A stretch of 64,000 nt of DNA from Stenotrophomonas sp. VV52 (GCF_002893095.1 NZ_PKQQ01000001.1:770051-834050), one strand, 5' to 3'; positions 1 through 9,323 are shown, counted from the first letter of the stretch. Program-made: numbers and translations. Notes: generated by a model from the letters alone, not told the origin.

Positions 1-1295
1 GGCCGGACGACTGGAACACGCTGGAGGCGGAGCTGCGCCGGGTAGAGGAGGGCAGCCGCACCGATCCGGCGGCCGGGCTGCTGGGGGCAGTGAGGTACAC
101 CCACCGCTTCGGCACCGCGCTGGATGTGTACGGGCAGGCGCAGGTCACCCTGGATGACGACGGCGGCCGCTACGAAGACAACAACGCCGTGGGCGTAGGC
201 GCCAACTACCTGATCGCCGACCGCGCCAGCATCGGTGCCGAGGCCAGCACCGGCGACCGCGGCGACGCCGCCACCGTCGACGCCGAGTACCGCGTGGGCA
301 CGGACTACTCGCTGTATGGCGCCTACACCTGGTCCACCGACACCACCGCCTACGACTCGCCGTTCGACAACGATCGTCTCAATGGCTGGACCCTGGGCCA
401 GCGCTGGCGCATCTCCAACCAGGCGAACCTGTTCAACGAAAGCCAGTTCCTGAAGGAAGACACCCAGTCCGGCCTGGCGCACACGGTGGGCATGGACTTC
501 TACCCGGCCACCGGCTGGAACCTGGGCTTCACCCTGCAGAGCGGCGAGCTGGAGACCGTGGATGGCGGCGTGGTCGACCGCCGTGCGATCAGCGTCAGTG
601 GTGGCCGTACCTCGTCGGACACCGACTGGCGGAGCAAGGTCGAATGGCGCCGCGACACCGGTGCCGAGCAGCGCGAACAATGGGTCACCACCAACCGGCT
701 CACCCACAAGATCAACGAGAGCTGGCGCATCGCCGGGCGCTTCAACTATTCCAAGACCACCGACCAGCTCAATGCGCTGGCCGGCGCGCGGTTCTGGGAG
801 GGCAACATCGGCTTTGCCTACCGCCCGTGGAACAGCCAGCGCTGGGCGCTGTTCGGGCGCTACACCCAGCTCTACGACCTGGCCAGCCCGGGCCAGGTGG
901 ACAATACCGACCAGGACCAGAAGACCCAGATCCTGTCCTTCGAAGGCGTGTACAAGCAGGACACCCACTGGGAATACGGGGTCAAGCTGGCGCGGCGCGA
1001 AGGCGAGGTGCGGCTGGGCCGGGGCAGCGGGCCGTGGTTCGACTCGGCCACCACCTTCGGCGCGCTGCAGGTGCGTTACGAATTGCTGCAGAAATGGCAC
1101 GCGCTGGGCGAATACCGCTGGCTGGACGTCAAGGACGGTGGCACCCAGTCGGGCTACCTTATCGGACTGGACCGCGACATCGGCACCAACTTCCGGCTCG
1201 GCGTGGGCTACAACTTCACCGAGTTCAGCGACGACCTGACCAACTTCGACTACGACCACAAGGGCTGGTTCCTCAACATGGTGGGAACCTACTGA
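1..1295 (+). CDS. C-terminal part of a large outer-membrane protein (5' end outside window)
   Basis: The reading frame is open from the left edge (first full codon at base 3) to a TGA at 1293-1295, so the start lies outside the window. A GTG at 90 is in frame, but nothing suggests it is the true start. The roughly 430 visible residues alternate short polar turns with amphipathic strands rich in Tyr, Trp, Arg and Gly (for example SLYGAYTWSTD and WALFGRYTQLYDLA), and the chain ends in an aromatic residue (VGTY), which is the pattern of an outer-membrane beta-barrel. The next gene, a DUF11 protein, starts on the same four bases (ATGA overlap), so the two are probably cotranslated. In Xanthomonadaceae such barrels often close very long DUF11 or SdrD-like surface proteins; that parentage is inferred, since the N-terminal part is not visible. 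Confidence 0.7.
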   Translation, partial: PDDWNTLEAELRRVEEGSRTDPAAGLLGAVRYTHRFGTALDVYGQAQVTLDDDGGRYEDNNAVGVGANYLIADRASIGAEASTGDRGDAATVDAEYRVGTDYSLYGAYTWSTDTTAYDSPFDNDRLNGWTLGQRWRISNQANLFNESQFLKEDTQSGLAHTVGMDFYPATGWNLGFTLQSGELETVDGGVVDRRAISVSGGRTSSDTDWRSKVEWRRDTGAEQREQWVTTNRLTHKINESWRIAGRFNYSKTTDQLNALAGARFWEGNIGFAYRPWNSQRWALFGRYTQLYDLASPGQVDNTDQDQKTQILSFEGVYKQDTHWEYGVKLARREGEVRLGRGSGPWFDSATTFGALQVRYELLQKWHALGEYRWLDVKDGGTQSGYLIGLDRDIGTNFRLGVGYNFTEFSDDLTNFDYDHKGWFLNMVGTY

Positions 1296-2047
1296 TGGAC
1301 ACCCTGCACCAGGAGACCACGACCGTGACCCGCCTTCGCGCCCCCCGCGCCGTCCGTTCTGGGTTGCTGCTGTTCCTGCTCGGCCTTGCCGGGCATGCCG
1401 CTGCGCAGTCCACGGTGCAGATCGCAGCGCAGAGCACTCCCGGCACCAGCACGTTCACCTATTCCATGACCAATCTGGTCCCCGACAACGACAGCATCAC
1501 AACCTCTGCGGCGGGTGCGGTGACGGTCTCCCCGACAACCGGCACGGTGACAGACGAAACATCCGCGGTCGTGATCACCCAGGGAGCCAACCCCCAGTAC
1601 ACGCTGACCTCGGCTTCGTGCGAGAACAGCGCCGGCACCACTGGCATCGGCACGCGGATAGGCAACTCGCTCACCATCGCCGCAACAAATTTCACGCCCG
1701 CCACCGCGCTGGTATGCACGTTCATCAATGCGCAGGTCGACGCCGACCTGACCATCACAAAGAGCGCCAGCCCCACTACCGTACCCAGCGGCGGCACCGT
1801 GACCTACACGCTGGTTGCCAGCAATGTGGGTGCCGCAGATGTGACCAATGCGGTGCTGAGTGATACCCCGGGTACAGGATTGAGCTGCACTGCCGACGCG
1901 TCCTGCTCGGCGGTCGGTGGCGCCAGCTGCCCGGGGGACCTGTCAGCGGCAGCGCTGTTCGGGCCCGGTACCACCATATCCAGCCTGCCGGCGGGCAGTA
2001 GTGTCACCCTTACCGCCGCCTGCACCGTAACGGCTACCGGGCAGTGA
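1295..2047 (+). CDS. Exported DUF11-domain protein
   Basis: The product has 250 residues. The ATG at 1295 is chosen because it overlaps the upstream stop (ATGA), a typical translational-coupling arrangement; longer versions of this frame run antisense to nothing useful inside the upstream gene. A signal peptide is visible (positively charged RLRAPRAVRS, then LLLFLLGLAGHAAAQS, cleavage near residue 38). Residues 40-145 form a Thr/Ser-rich region resembling prealbumin-like repeats with Cys residues. Residues from about 150 (DLTITKSASPTTVPSGG) match the DUF11 signature of surface adhesion repeats. DUF11 proteins are extracellular or periplasmic structural repeats; the specific role is unknown. 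The protein has only one DUF11 unit, unlike the multi-repeat giants, and probably works with the barrel protein encoded just upstream. Confidence 0.75.
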   Translation: MDTLHQETTTVTRLRAPRAVRSGLLLFLLGLAGHAAAQSTVQIAAQSTPGTSTFTYSMTNLVPDNDSITTSAAGAVTVSPTTGTVTDETSAVVITQGANPQYTLTSASCENSAGTTGIGTRIGNSLTIAATNFTPATALVCTFINAQVDADLTITKSASPTTVPSGGTVTYTLVASNVGAADVTNAVLSDTPGTGLSCTADASCSAVGGASCPGDLSAAALFGPGTTISSLPAGSSVTLTAACTVTATGQ

Positions 2048-2059
2048 AGCCCGCGCCCC

Positions 2060-2521
2060 TCACTCCCGACGCAGTTTGATATCCACGTCGCGCGCCGTAT
2101 TGCCCAGCAACTCGAGCCCGAAGTCACCCGTGCCGTGCCGGGCTTTGACCAGCACGTCTTCGCCGTCGTCGGTCTCCACGTGGAAGCCTTTGCCCAGCCG
2201 CACCTTCAGCGCATCACGGGTGGACGCGGCAATATGGTTCTCCGACTGGCCGTCCACCACCGGCACGTCGACCTGCACGGGCGCACCGTCGCGCGGCCAG
2301 ATCCGGAAGCTGATGGTGCCGTCGGACTTGGCCCGTTCGTCAAACTCGATCCGCCATTTGTTGGACGCGCGTGGGCGCTCGGTTGCGGCTATGGGCGCAG
2401 CTACCCCACCTGGCGGAGGCGTCTTGGCCCGCACCAGCGGTGCAGCGACCAGGATGGCGGTGGCCAACAGCAGCGACAGTGCAACCCGATAGGGGTGTAG
2501 TTTCACGGTCAGACTCCTCAA
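2060..2521 (-). CDS. Hypothetical exported protein
   Basis: The product has 153 residues and an N-terminal signal sequence (HPYRVALSLLLATAILVAAPLVRA, cleavage near residue 32). The mature part (about 120 residues) is hydrophilic and beta-rich, with no motif I recognise. Its start overlaps the stop of the upstream yidH-like gene by four bases (2518-2521), so the two are one transcript. It is convergent with the DUF11 gene, with only 12 bases between stop codons. Codon use and GC match the neighbours. A periplasmic or envelope-associated role is inferred only from the signal peptide and the partner gene. Confidence 0.65.
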   Translation of the reverse strand: MRSLTVKLHPYRVALSLLLATAILVAAPLVRAKTPPPGGVAAPIAATERPRASNKWRIEFDERAKSDGTISFRIWPRDGAPVQVDVPVVDGQSENHIAASTRDALKVRLGKGFHVETDDGEDVLVKARHGTGDFGLELLGNTARDVDIKLRRE

Positions 2522-2901
2522 CTGGTGAACAGCCAGAGTGCGGTGAGCCCGCCGAGCAGCAGCAGGCCGATGGTGAATCCGGTGGTGGCACGATGTCGCG
2601 AGTCGATCTTTCCGCGCTCGATGTCACGGGTGACCAGGCGGTAGCGGATCAGTGACCAGATCAGCAGCGCCAGCCCCAGCACCACCATGCCGAAACCCGC
2701 GTTGCTGGCATCGTGCAGCAGCAGGCGCCCACCTTCGGGCGCCTCGTCGTTCTGGATCAGGTAGGTGCTGAACCGGTTGATGGTGATGCCGAACCCGATC
2801 AGCGAAACCGTCGTGCGCAGGTAAGCCAGGTGGGTACGCTCATTGGCAAGATGGGTGCGACCCCGGGCCAGGTCGTTGGACAGGTTGGGCGAATCGCTCA
2901 T
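2518..2901 (-). CDS. yidH: YidH/DUF202 family inner-membrane protein
   Basis: The product has 127 residues. The family signature LANERTHLAYLRTTVSLIGFG is present at about residues 18-38 (shown here split as LANERTHLAYLRT and SLIGFG), leading into the first of three membrane helices; the others are near residues 68-88 and 105-125. DUF202 proteins are small inner-membrane proteins of unknown biochemical function, found in bacteria and in eukaryotic vacuolar transporter chaperones. The gene is first in a two-gene minus-strand unit with the exported protein that overlaps its 3' end. A strong hairpin separates it from the sulfatase gene upstream. Confidence 0.85.
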   Translation of the reverse strand: MSDSPNLSNDLARGRTHLANERTHLAYLRTTVSLIGFGITINRFSTYLIQNDEAPEGGRLLLHDASNAGFGMVVLGLALLIWSLIRYRLVTRDIERGKIDSRHRATTGFTIGLLLLGGLTALWLFTS

Positions 2902-2918
2902 GCGTGCTCCGTCGTGGG

Positions 2919-2947
2919 GGCGGCGCGCAGCAGCACTGCGCGCCGCC
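2919..2947. terminator. 12-bp perfect hairpin between sulfatase and yidH genes
   Basis: GGCGGCGCGCAG at 2919-2930 pairs perfectly with CTGCGCGCCGCC at 2936-2947 across a five-base loop. It lies 20 bases past the sulfatase stop (minus strand) and just before yidH. There is no T-run, so it may be a weak terminator or an RNA-end-stabilising hairpin rather than a classical intrinsic terminator. Confidence 0.55.
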
Positions 2948-2966
2948 AGGTGAACGGCGGGTCGGC

Positions 2967-5294
2967 TCAGTCGACCGCAAACGCCGCCGCCGCCAGCTTT
3001 TCCAGGTCCAGGTACTGCTTCTTCTCGACCGTGACGCCCACGCCAAGGATCTCGCCGCCCTTGAACGTGCCAGGCGTGGTGTATTCCTCGCTGACCGCGT
3101 CACCGCTGTCGCGCCCGATGCACAGCCCGTCACCGGACAGGGTGAACTTGCCGAGCTGGGTCTTCAGGTCGCTCTCGGCTTCCACTGCATCGTTGACGTA
3201 CAGCCTGGCCTTGCCCAGCGACTCGCCATGCTCGCCGGCGCCGGTGCGCTCGAACTCCATGCCCAGCGTGTACTTGCCGGGCTTGAGCTCGGACGTGGAC
3301 ACCAGCTTCTGTTCGGGCTTGATGCCGAGGAAGTTGTAGACGTAGTACAGCTTGCGGTTCTTGATGAACAGGCTGTGCCCACCAAAGCGCGAGCCATGCG
3401 CGAAAATTACACCCGCACAGCTGGCATCCTGTATTTCGACGTCCGCCAGTATCTTGTAGGAGCGTCCGCGCACGTTGACCGCCACCCCTTCGGGGACAGG
3501 CGAAGTGCCAGGGTAATAGATGTAGCGTTCCCTCGGCGCCTCGGTGCTGGGCCGTTCGAGGCCCAGCAACTCAGCCGCCGTGCGGTCATCCAGCGGCAGT
3601 ACATTGTTGGCCTCGGCTTCCTCGAACCACGCATCGACCAGTGCCTTCAACTTGTCGGGGTGCTGCTTGGCCAGATCCTTCGATTCAGAACGATCCTCAT
3701 CGACGTTGTAGAGCTCCCAGGCGTCCTTGTCGAAATGCCCTTTGCTGGTAAGCGGTGCGTGGGTGGCCGCGGCCTTCCAGCCATTCTCCCAGATGCCCCG
3801 GGTGCCCAGCATTGCGTAGTACTGGCGCTTCTTTTCTGTGGGTCCATCCTTGGAGAACGAGTACTTCATGGACACGCCGGAAAGCGGGTGCTGCTTGACG
3901 CCACGATAGCTGTCGGGCATCTGGATGCCGATTGACTCCAGGATCGTCGGTACGAGATCAACCGCATGGTGGTATTGATTGCGCACCTCACCCTTGGCCT
4001 TGATGCCCTTGGGCCAGTGGATGACCATCGGGCAGCACGTGCCGCCGGCATACTCGGAGTAGCGTTTGAACATCTTGTAAGGCGCAGAGAATGCTGCTGC
4101 CCAGCCAGTCGGGTAGTGATTGTAGGTTTCCGGGCCGCCCAGCACGTCCAGGTACTTGAGGTTCTCCTCAAGCGAATCGGGGTAGTTGTTGAAGAACTTG
4201 TTCTCGTTCACCGACCCGGTCGGGCTGCCTTCACCCGAGGCGCCGTTGTCCGAGCAGTAGAACACGATCGTGTTGTCGAGCTGGCCGCTCTTTTCCAGGT
4301 AGTCAATGATCCTGCCTACCTGCACGTCGGTGTATTCGGAGAATCCGGCATACACTTCGGCCATGCGCGCGAACAGGCGCTTTTCATCGGCGCTGAGCGT
4401 GTCCCAAGGCTTCACGTAGTCGCCGGGGTTGGCCTGATCGTCGGGCATCGGGTTGAAGTCCGGAACGGCCGTGCCCTCCGGCAAAAGTCCCTTCTTTATC
4501 ATGCGCGGCACGACCCATTTACGATAGGCGTCGTAGCCCTCGTCGAACTTGCCCTTGTACTTGTCGATGTACTCCCTCGGTGCGTGATGGGGTGCATGGT
4601 TGGCCCCGGGACAGAACCACATGAACCAGGGCTTGGAGGGATTTGAAGCCTTCTGATCCCGGATCATCTGCAAGGCTTGGTCAGCCAGGTCCTTGGACAG
4701 GTGGTAGCCTTCTTCGGGTCCATAAGGCTGGTCTATGAAGGCGTTGTCCTGGGTAAGATCCGGGTACCACTGATTGGTTTCACCGCCAATGAAACCATAG
4801 AAGCGGTCGAAGCCTTTCTGCAGAGGCCATTCGGACTTGGGGCCACCGGAGCTGATGTCCTGCTCCGGCACGTTGTGTTCCTTGCCCAGCCAGTAGGTGC
4901 TGTAGCCATTGTCCTGCAGCATCTGACCGATCGTCATGCAATCCTCCGGAACACGGCCCGACCACCCCGGGAACCCATTTGCCCCTTCGGTAATGCATGA
5001 CATTCCATTCAGGTGATGATTGCGCCCGGTCAGGAAGCACGACCGCGTCGGTGAACACAGTGCGGTGGTGTGCCACTGCGTATAGGTCAAACCGTTCTCG
5101 GCCAGCTTCTGCAGGGTGGGCATGTTGATCGCGCCGCCGTACGGCTCCCATGCTGCCTGGCCGGTATCGTCGTACAGGATGATCAGCACATTGGGGGCAC
5201 CGTCCGGCGCCTTGGGTGGCAGGAACGGCTCCCAATCGGCCTTCGAATCCCGGATGTCGAGTTTGATCACGCCTTTGAACGTCTTGCGGGTCAT
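2967..5294 (-). CDS. Arylsulfatase, Cys-type, long form
   Basis: The product has 775 residues. Sulfatases hydrolyse sulfate esters using a formylglycine made from Cys or Ser in the C/S-x-P-x-R motif; here the motif is CSPTR with Cys at residue 80, so maturation would need an FGE-type enzyme, which is not encoded in this window. Other family features are visible: the metal-binding DD near residues 42-43 (LIILYDDTG), GRNHHLNG after the active site, WFMWFCPGANHAPHH (residues about 221-235), and YCSDNGASGEG, which completes the calcium site. The C-terminal 200 residues look like an added beta-sandwich domain. There is no signal peptide, so a cytoplasmic location is likely, as for Pseudomonas AtsA. 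No sulfate transport genes are adjacent. The substrate cannot be read from the sequence. Confidence 0.9.
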   Translation of the reverse strand: MTRKTFKGVIKLDIRDSKADWEPFLPPKAPDGAPNVLIILYDDTGQAAWEPYGGAINMPTLQKLAENGLTYTQWHTTALCSPTRSCFLTGRNHHLNGMSCITEGANGFPGWSGRVPEDCMTIGQMLQDNGYSTYWLGKEHNVPEQDISSGGPKSEWPLQKGFDRFYGFIGGETNQWYPDLTQDNAFIDQPYGPEEGYHLSKDLADQALQMIRDQKASNPSKPWFMWFCPGANHAPHHAPREYIDKYKGKFDEGYDAYRKWVVPRMIKKGLLPEGTAVPDFNPMPDDQANPGDYVKPWDTLSADEKRLFARMAEVYAGFSEYTDVQVGRIIDYLEKSGQLDNTIVFYCSDNGASGEGSPTGSVNENKFFNNYPDSLEENLKYLDVLGGPETYNHYPTGWAAAFSAPYKMFKRYSEYAGGTCCPMVIHWPKGIKAKGEVRNQYHHAVDLVPTILESIGIQMPDSYRGVKQHPLSGVSMKYSFSKDGPTEKKRQYYAMLGTRGIWENGWKAAATHAPLTSKGHFDKDAWELYNVDEDRSESKDLAKQHPDKLKALVDAWFEEAEANNVLPLDDRTAAELLGLERPSTEAPRERYIYYPGTSPVPEGVAVNVRGRSYKILADVEIQDASCAGVIFAHGSRFGGHSLFIKNRKLYYVYNFLGIKPEQKLVSTSELKPGKYTLGMEFERTGAGEHGESLGKARLYVNDAVEAESDLKTQLGKFTLSGDGLCIGRDSGDAVSEEYTTPGTFKGGEILGVGVTVEKKQYLDLEKLAAAAFAVD

Positions 5295-5507
5295 GGCAGT
5301 GTGTCCTCAGCAGAGTGGGGCAGCGACGGATCGTCAACTGACCCGCCCAGTGCACCACACCGCTCCCGTCGCAGCCTCCGTAGTGGTACTGGGCTGCGCT
5401 GCGTAGTTCTGCTTAGTGTCTGTGTCGAAGGCGTGTTCAGGCGGACTGCACATCCAGTCCACACCGCGCTGCCTACAGTGGCTGCACCCTAGGCAACGGC
5501 GTCCCGC

Positions 5508-5891
5508 GTGAATCTGCAGCCCTCGCTCCATCACCCCCTTCCGCGGCGTCCGTTGCCCGACACCTGCCAGTTCGAACTGCTCGACGTGCACGCCCTGCAG
5601 GATCCGTGCAGCGGGCGCATCGTCCATCTCTACTCGATGGTGGCGCGCTGCCAGTCCTGCGAAACCGTGTTCAAGGCCGAGGAAGGCCAGGGGTTCGTCA
5701 GCACCTCGGTCGCCCGCGTGCTGCGCTGCCCTGCTGGTTGTGGCGAACAGTCGCTCAGGGGCGCGGCGCTTCGGCAGTGGACACCGCCGGCGTTGCCCGC
5801 ACCGCAGCACTCTGCATCTTCACTGCCGCACCTGGTGCGGCGTGAACTGGCAATGGCCGCTCCCCACCGGGGGCAGCTGGGCCAGCTGTGA
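5508..5891 (+). CDS. Small putative zinc-ribbon protein (hypothetical)
   Basis: A GTG-initiated frame of 127 residues. It carries two cysteine pairs, CQSC near residue 49 and CPAGC near residue 76, spaced like a zinc ribbon (RCQSCETVF and LRCPAGCGEQ). The tail overlaps the 3' end of the convergent hydrolase gene by 72 bases, so the last 25 residues may not be conserved. No strong ribosome binding site is visible before the GTG. A minus-strand frame across the same region (5334-5810) lacks any such motif. I consider the cysteine spacing the main argument that this is a real gene; function is unknown. Confidence 0.45.
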   Translation: MNLQPSLHHPLPRRPLPDTCQFELLDVHALQDPCSGRIVHLYSMVARCQSCETVFKAEEGQGFVSTSVARVLRCPAGCGEQSLRGAALRQWTPPALPAPQHSASSLPHLVRRELAMAAPHRGQLGQL

Positions 5892-6887
5892 CGCCGCACC
5901 CGCCTTGCGCGCCAGCGCCGGGTAAACGGGCTCGAAGCGGGGCGTCACCGACGGGTCATCCAGGTTGTACTGCAGCACCAGCGGCCTGCGCAGCGCACCG
6001 GTCATTGCGAGTTCGCGCGCCAACGTCGTCTCTGCCGCCGGATCTGCCGATATCCGGCGCACGCCGGCATTGAACGCCTTGTCGTCGCCGAAACCGGAAT
6101 ACACGGTCCGCTGGTTTGAAACCGGAGCCCCTCCACTGCGTTTCACCAGCTGTTGATACACCAGGGTGTGGAGGCTGATCGTGCCGGCCAGTTCGTCCGG
6201 TTTCAGCTCCAGTCTTCGGGACAGTGTTGCGGCGGCCACCGGATTCGTTTCGATGGCTGCGGTGATGGCGTCATAGGTCTCGCCCTGGGGCATCGCCGCC
6301 GCAGCAGGTGAGATCAGGCCTCCCTCTGGCAGGCCTTTCGCATCCGGGAAGAAATACTCGAACGCGACCAGCGAGGTCAGCATCTCGGCGGCCAGCACCT
6401 CGCCCGGCAGGTTGGCGCCACACATCGACACGCCGCCGCTGTAGTGCTGCGGCAGTCGTTCCAGCGTGCCGATGGCTACGGCGCCACCCATCGAGAAGCC
6501 GATGATCCAGCTGTGCCGGGTGTTGGGATGCTGGGCGACGAAGTGCGCGCGCAGGCGCTCCAGGTCCGCGATCGCATCGGTGACCGCCCAGCCCTGGCTG
6601 CTGTAACCGCTCTGGGCCACCGCGTAGCCGGCCTGGGCGAGCGCTTCGGTCCAGGCGTTCCCTGGCCAAGGGTCTGGTCGCGGGGTGCCAATGGGCTCAA
6701 AGCCGTGCGCATATACGACCAGTTCGCCATTCCAGTGGGCCGGCATGTCGACGCGCCAGGGCGCGCCCTGCAGGGTGCCGGTTTCGGTGCGGATGGGCGA
6801 CTCGGCGGGCGGCCTGCTCCACGCCGGGGGAAGCAGCAGGACCGTGCACAGCCCCAGGTACAGCGACAGCCAGCGTGCGTTGCGCAT
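5820..6887 (-). CDS. Exported alpha/beta hydrolase
   Basis: The product has 355 residues with a signal peptide (LSLYLGLCTVLLLPPAWSRP, cleavage near residue 25). The alpha/beta-hydrolase fold is shown by the oxyanion-type stretch ELVVYAHGFEP and the nucleophile elbow GFSMGG (Ser near residue 135). A likely acid-histidine region lies at the end (LPPVGSGHCQFTPHQV). The substrate class is unclear; esterase or lipase activity is most likely. The start lies 11 bases past the stop of the flavin oxidoreductase gene upstream on the same strand, so the two are probably cotranscribed, although one is periplasmic and the other cytoplasmic. Confidence 0.8.
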   Translation of the reverse strand: MRNARWLSLYLGLCTVLLLPPAWSRPPAESPIRTETGTLQGAPWRVDMPAHWNGELVVYAHGFEPIGTPRPDPWPGNAWTEALAQAGYAVAQSGYSSQGWAVTDAIADLERLRAHFVAQHPNTRHSWIIGFSMGGAVAIGTLERLPQHYSGGVSMCGANLPGEVLAAEMLTSLVAFEYFFPDAKGLPEGGLISPAAAAMPQGETYDAITAAIETNPVAAATLSRRLELKPDELAGTISLHTLVYQQLVKRSGGAPVSNQRTVYSGFGDDKAFNAGVRRISADPAAETTLARELAMTGALRRPLVLQYNLDDPSVTPRFEPVYPALARKAGAASQLAQLPPVGSGHCQFTPHQVRQ

Positions 6888-6898
6888 CCAGTTCGTCC

Positions 6899-8293
6899 TC
6901 AGTCAGCCGCTGGCGCAAGATCGACCAGCAGGGTGGGAATCAGCTCGGAAACCGTCGGGTGGATCGGCACAGCCCAGCGCAGTTCATCCAGCGGACGGTC
7001 GGCGCTCATCATGTCGAGAATGCCGTGGATCGCCTCGTCTCCGCCAGTGCCCAGGATCGCCGCACCGAGGATGCGCCGGGTCTCGGCGTCGGCAACCACC
7101 TTCATGAAGCCCTTGGTTTCACCTTTCTCCACCGCGCGCCCTACGGCGGTCATGGCGCGCTTGGCGAACAGCAGCGGTCGGCCGGTCTTTGCCGCTTCGG
7201 CGTCTGACATACCCGCGCGGCCCAGCGGCGGATCGATGTACAGCGCATAGCCCGGGACGCGCTGGCTGACCCGGCGGTCCTCGCCGTCGAGCAGGTTGGC
7301 GGCCACGATCTCGAAGTCGTTGTATGCCGTATGCGTGAATGCGCCACGGCCATTGCAGTCGCCGAGTGCCCAGATGCCCGGCACGGAGGTCTGCAGGTGG
7401 TCATCCACAGTGATGTAGCCGCGCTGGTCTTTCGTGATGCCGGCCGACTCCAAACCCAGATCATCAGTGTTTGGACGCCGCCCTATGGCGATCAGCACAT
7501 GGCTGCCAGTCACGCTGATTGAACCGGCAGCGATTTCCACACCGTCCGTGTGCGGTTTGAAGGTGATTTCGTTCGCGCCGGTGTGCACGTCGATGCTTTC
7601 GTCCTCCAGGATCTTCCGCACCGCTGCCGACACGTCGGGATCCTCGCGTGAGATCAGACGGTCGGACCGTTCGATGACGGTCACCTGTGCGCCGAATCGC
7701 CGATACATCTGCGCGAACTCCAGCCCGATGTAGCTGCCGCCCACCACGACCAGATGCCGGGGCAGGGTAGCGAGCTCGACCATGCTGCTGTTGGTGAGGT
7801 AAGGCACTTCCGCAAGACCTGGCATGTCCGGCACCGAAGCACGTCCGCCCACGTTGATGAAGATGCGCGGCGCGGTCAACCGTTCGCCGTTGACCACCAC
7901 GGTATCGGCGCCCTCGAAACGCGCATGGCCGCGGATCAAGGTAACGTTCGGCATGCTGCCCAGCCAGTCCTCATTGCTGCTGCGCGAATCCAGGATCACC
8001 TTGCGTGCGCGGGCCGCCACCACGCCCATGTCCACGCTGACCGGGCCAGTTGTGAAGCCATAGTCCGCGCCGCGCCGGGCGGTGTGCGCGGCGTAGGCGC
8101 TGGCGACCAGCGTCTTGGTCGGCTTGCAGCCAGTGTTGACGCAGGTGCCGCCGACGAAGTGGCGCTCGATTATCGCCACCCGCATGCCGGCCGCATGCAG
8201 CCGGCCCGCCAGCGCGGGACCTGCCTGCCCGGTGCCGATGATGATCGCGTCGAACGCGCGGGGAGAGGCGATGGATGCAGCAGTGTCGGTCAT
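6899..8293 (-). CDS. FAD-dependent disulfide oxidoreductase (mercuric reductase / lipoamide dehydrogenase family)
   Basis: The product has 464 residues. The N-terminal FAD-binding motif is GTGQAGPALAGRL (residues about 21-33), followed by the redox-active disulfide motif GGTCVNTGCKPTKTL (Cys near 51 and 56). A second Rossmann motif for NAD(P)H is VVVGGSYIGLEFAQ (about residues 185-198), then the FAD-binding ALGDCNGRGAFTHTAYND. The C-terminal dimerisation domain ends in HPTVSELIPTL, the position of the active-site His in this family. There is no N-terminal HMA metal-binding domain and no mer gene nearby, so mercury reduction is unlikely; it belongs to the many uncharacterised mercuric-reductase-like enzymes. 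It probably forms a transcription unit with the hydrolase downstream. Confidence 0.88.
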   Translation of the reverse strand: MTDTAASIASPRAFDAIIIGTGQAGPALAGRLHAAGMRVAIIERHFVGGTCVNTGCKPTKTLVASAYAAHTARRGADYGFTTGPVSVDMGVVAARARKVILDSRSSNEDWLGSMPNVTLIRGHARFEGADTVVVNGERLTAPRIFINVGGRASVPDMPGLAEVPYLTNSSMVELATLPRHLVVVGGSYIGLEFAQMYRRFGAQVTVIERSDRLISREDPDVSAAVRKILEDESIDVHTGANEITFKPHTDGVEIAAGSISVTGSHVLIAIGRRPNTDDLGLESAGITKDQRGYITVDDHLQTSVPGIWALGDCNGRGAFTHTAYNDFEIVAANLLDGEDRRVSQRVPGYALYIDPPLGRAGMSDAEAAKTGRPLLFAKRAMTAVGRAVEKGETKGFMKVVADAETRRILGAAILGTGGDEAIHGILDMMSADRPLDELRWAVPIHPTVSELIPTLLVDLAPAAD

Positions 8294-8375
8294 GGCGGAG
8301 ATCCTTTCACGTGTCTTGTATGATCCCGGAGGCGGCCACTGGAGGCTGCGTTGGAATCACCATGGAGATGATGCG

Positions 8376-9323
8376 TTGAACTATCTGGTAGCAGGTGTTG
8401 TGGTTCTGTCTATGCTCGCCGGGTGTGCCAAGCCACCCGTGCCCGCGGCACCGACTGCCGGCGACTCGGCGCCGCCAGGCACATCAGCGCCTGAAAGGGC
8501 CTCTGCGTTGGGCGGACAGCGCGGCCAAGGCCTGCCCTATGAAGTTGTAGGCAGCGAAGTCCACGACGTGAAGGATCCGGTCTCCGGCCGCACCTACCAG
8601 GTGTTCATTGCGCTGCCACCTTCGTACGCCGACGCGCCCGACCGCAAGTACCCGGTCCTGTACGTCACCGACGCGGACTACGCGTTCCCGCTGGCACGCC
8701 AGATCGGTCGGCGCTTGAATGTTGAAGGGCCGAAACTGGATGAGTTCATCCTGGTGGGTTTGTCCTACGCAGTGGGCGATGAAGGCATGCCGAGCCGCCG
8801 CCGCGATTACACGCCCACCCCGAAGGGCCCCAGCAGCGCTCCGCCCGACGCCGTGCATGGCGGCGCCGAGCCATACATCGCCTACCTGCGCAACCAGGTG
8901 CTGCCGTATGTGGCTGGCCACTACCGCACCGACGAAACCCGCCGTCTGCTGCTAGGCCATTCCTACGGCGCGCTGCTCGGCACCCAGATCCTGTTCACCG
9001 ACCCGGGCCTGTTCGCCGGCTACATCGTCGGCAGCCCCTCGTACTGGTACGACCACAACGTGATCGACCGTTTCGAAAAGGACTACGCCGCCGGCCACGA
9101 CGACCTGCCGGCGTCGGTCTACATGTACGTGGGCGAGTACGAAACCCCGGCCTTCGGCAACGACGCCGACATGGTCGCCGACGCGCGGCGGATGGAGGCA
9201 GCGCTGCGTGCCCATCGCTACCCGTCGCTGCGCCTGAAGCTGGACGTGCTCAACGACGAAGACCACCTGAGCGTGGCCCCGCGCGGCCTGACGCACGGCC
9301 TGAAATACCTGCTGCAGCGGTAG
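8376..9323 (+). CDS. Lipoprotein esterase, IroE/Fes-like alpha/beta hydrolase
   Basis: The product has 315 residues starting at a TTG (8376), chosen because GGAG lies 8 bases upstream and because the first residues form a lipoprotein signal ending in MLAGC (Cys near residue 17). The frame continues upstream only through antisense sequence of the oxidoreductase gene. The mature part resembles the putative esterase family (PF00756) that includes enterobactin esterases: YPVLYVTDADYAF, LVGLSYAVGD, and the nucleophile elbow LLLGHSYGALLG. A late NDEDHLSVAPRG supplies the catalytic His. It is likely anchored to the outer or inner membrane, facing the periplasm. Its TAG stop codon lies inside a GTAG palindromic repeat. 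Confidence 0.82.
   Translation: MNYLVAGVVVLSMLAGCAKPPVPAAPTAGDSAPPGTSAPERASALGGQRGQGLPYEVVGSEVHDVKDPVSGRTYQVFIALPPSYADAPDRKYPVLYVTDADYAFPLARQIGRRLNVEGPKLDEFILVGLSYAVGDEGMPSRRRDYTPTPKGPSSAPPDAVHGGAEPYIAYLRNQVLPYVAGHYRTDETRRLLLGHSYGALLGTQILFTDPGLFAGYIVGSPSYWYDHNVIDRFEKDYAAGHDDLPASVYMYVGEYETPAFGNDADMVADARRMEAALRAHRYPSLRLKLDVLNDEDHLSVAPRGLTHGLKYLLQR

Noticed and set aside
5334..5810. 158-codon minus-strand frame opposite the zinc-ribbon-like gene
   Set aside because: No recognisable domain and no ribosome binding site; the plus frame has paired CxxC motifs.
6899..8293. Mercuric reductase as part of a mer operon
   Set aside because: No HMA domain, merR, merT or merP nearby, so only the wider flavin disulfide reductase family is supported.
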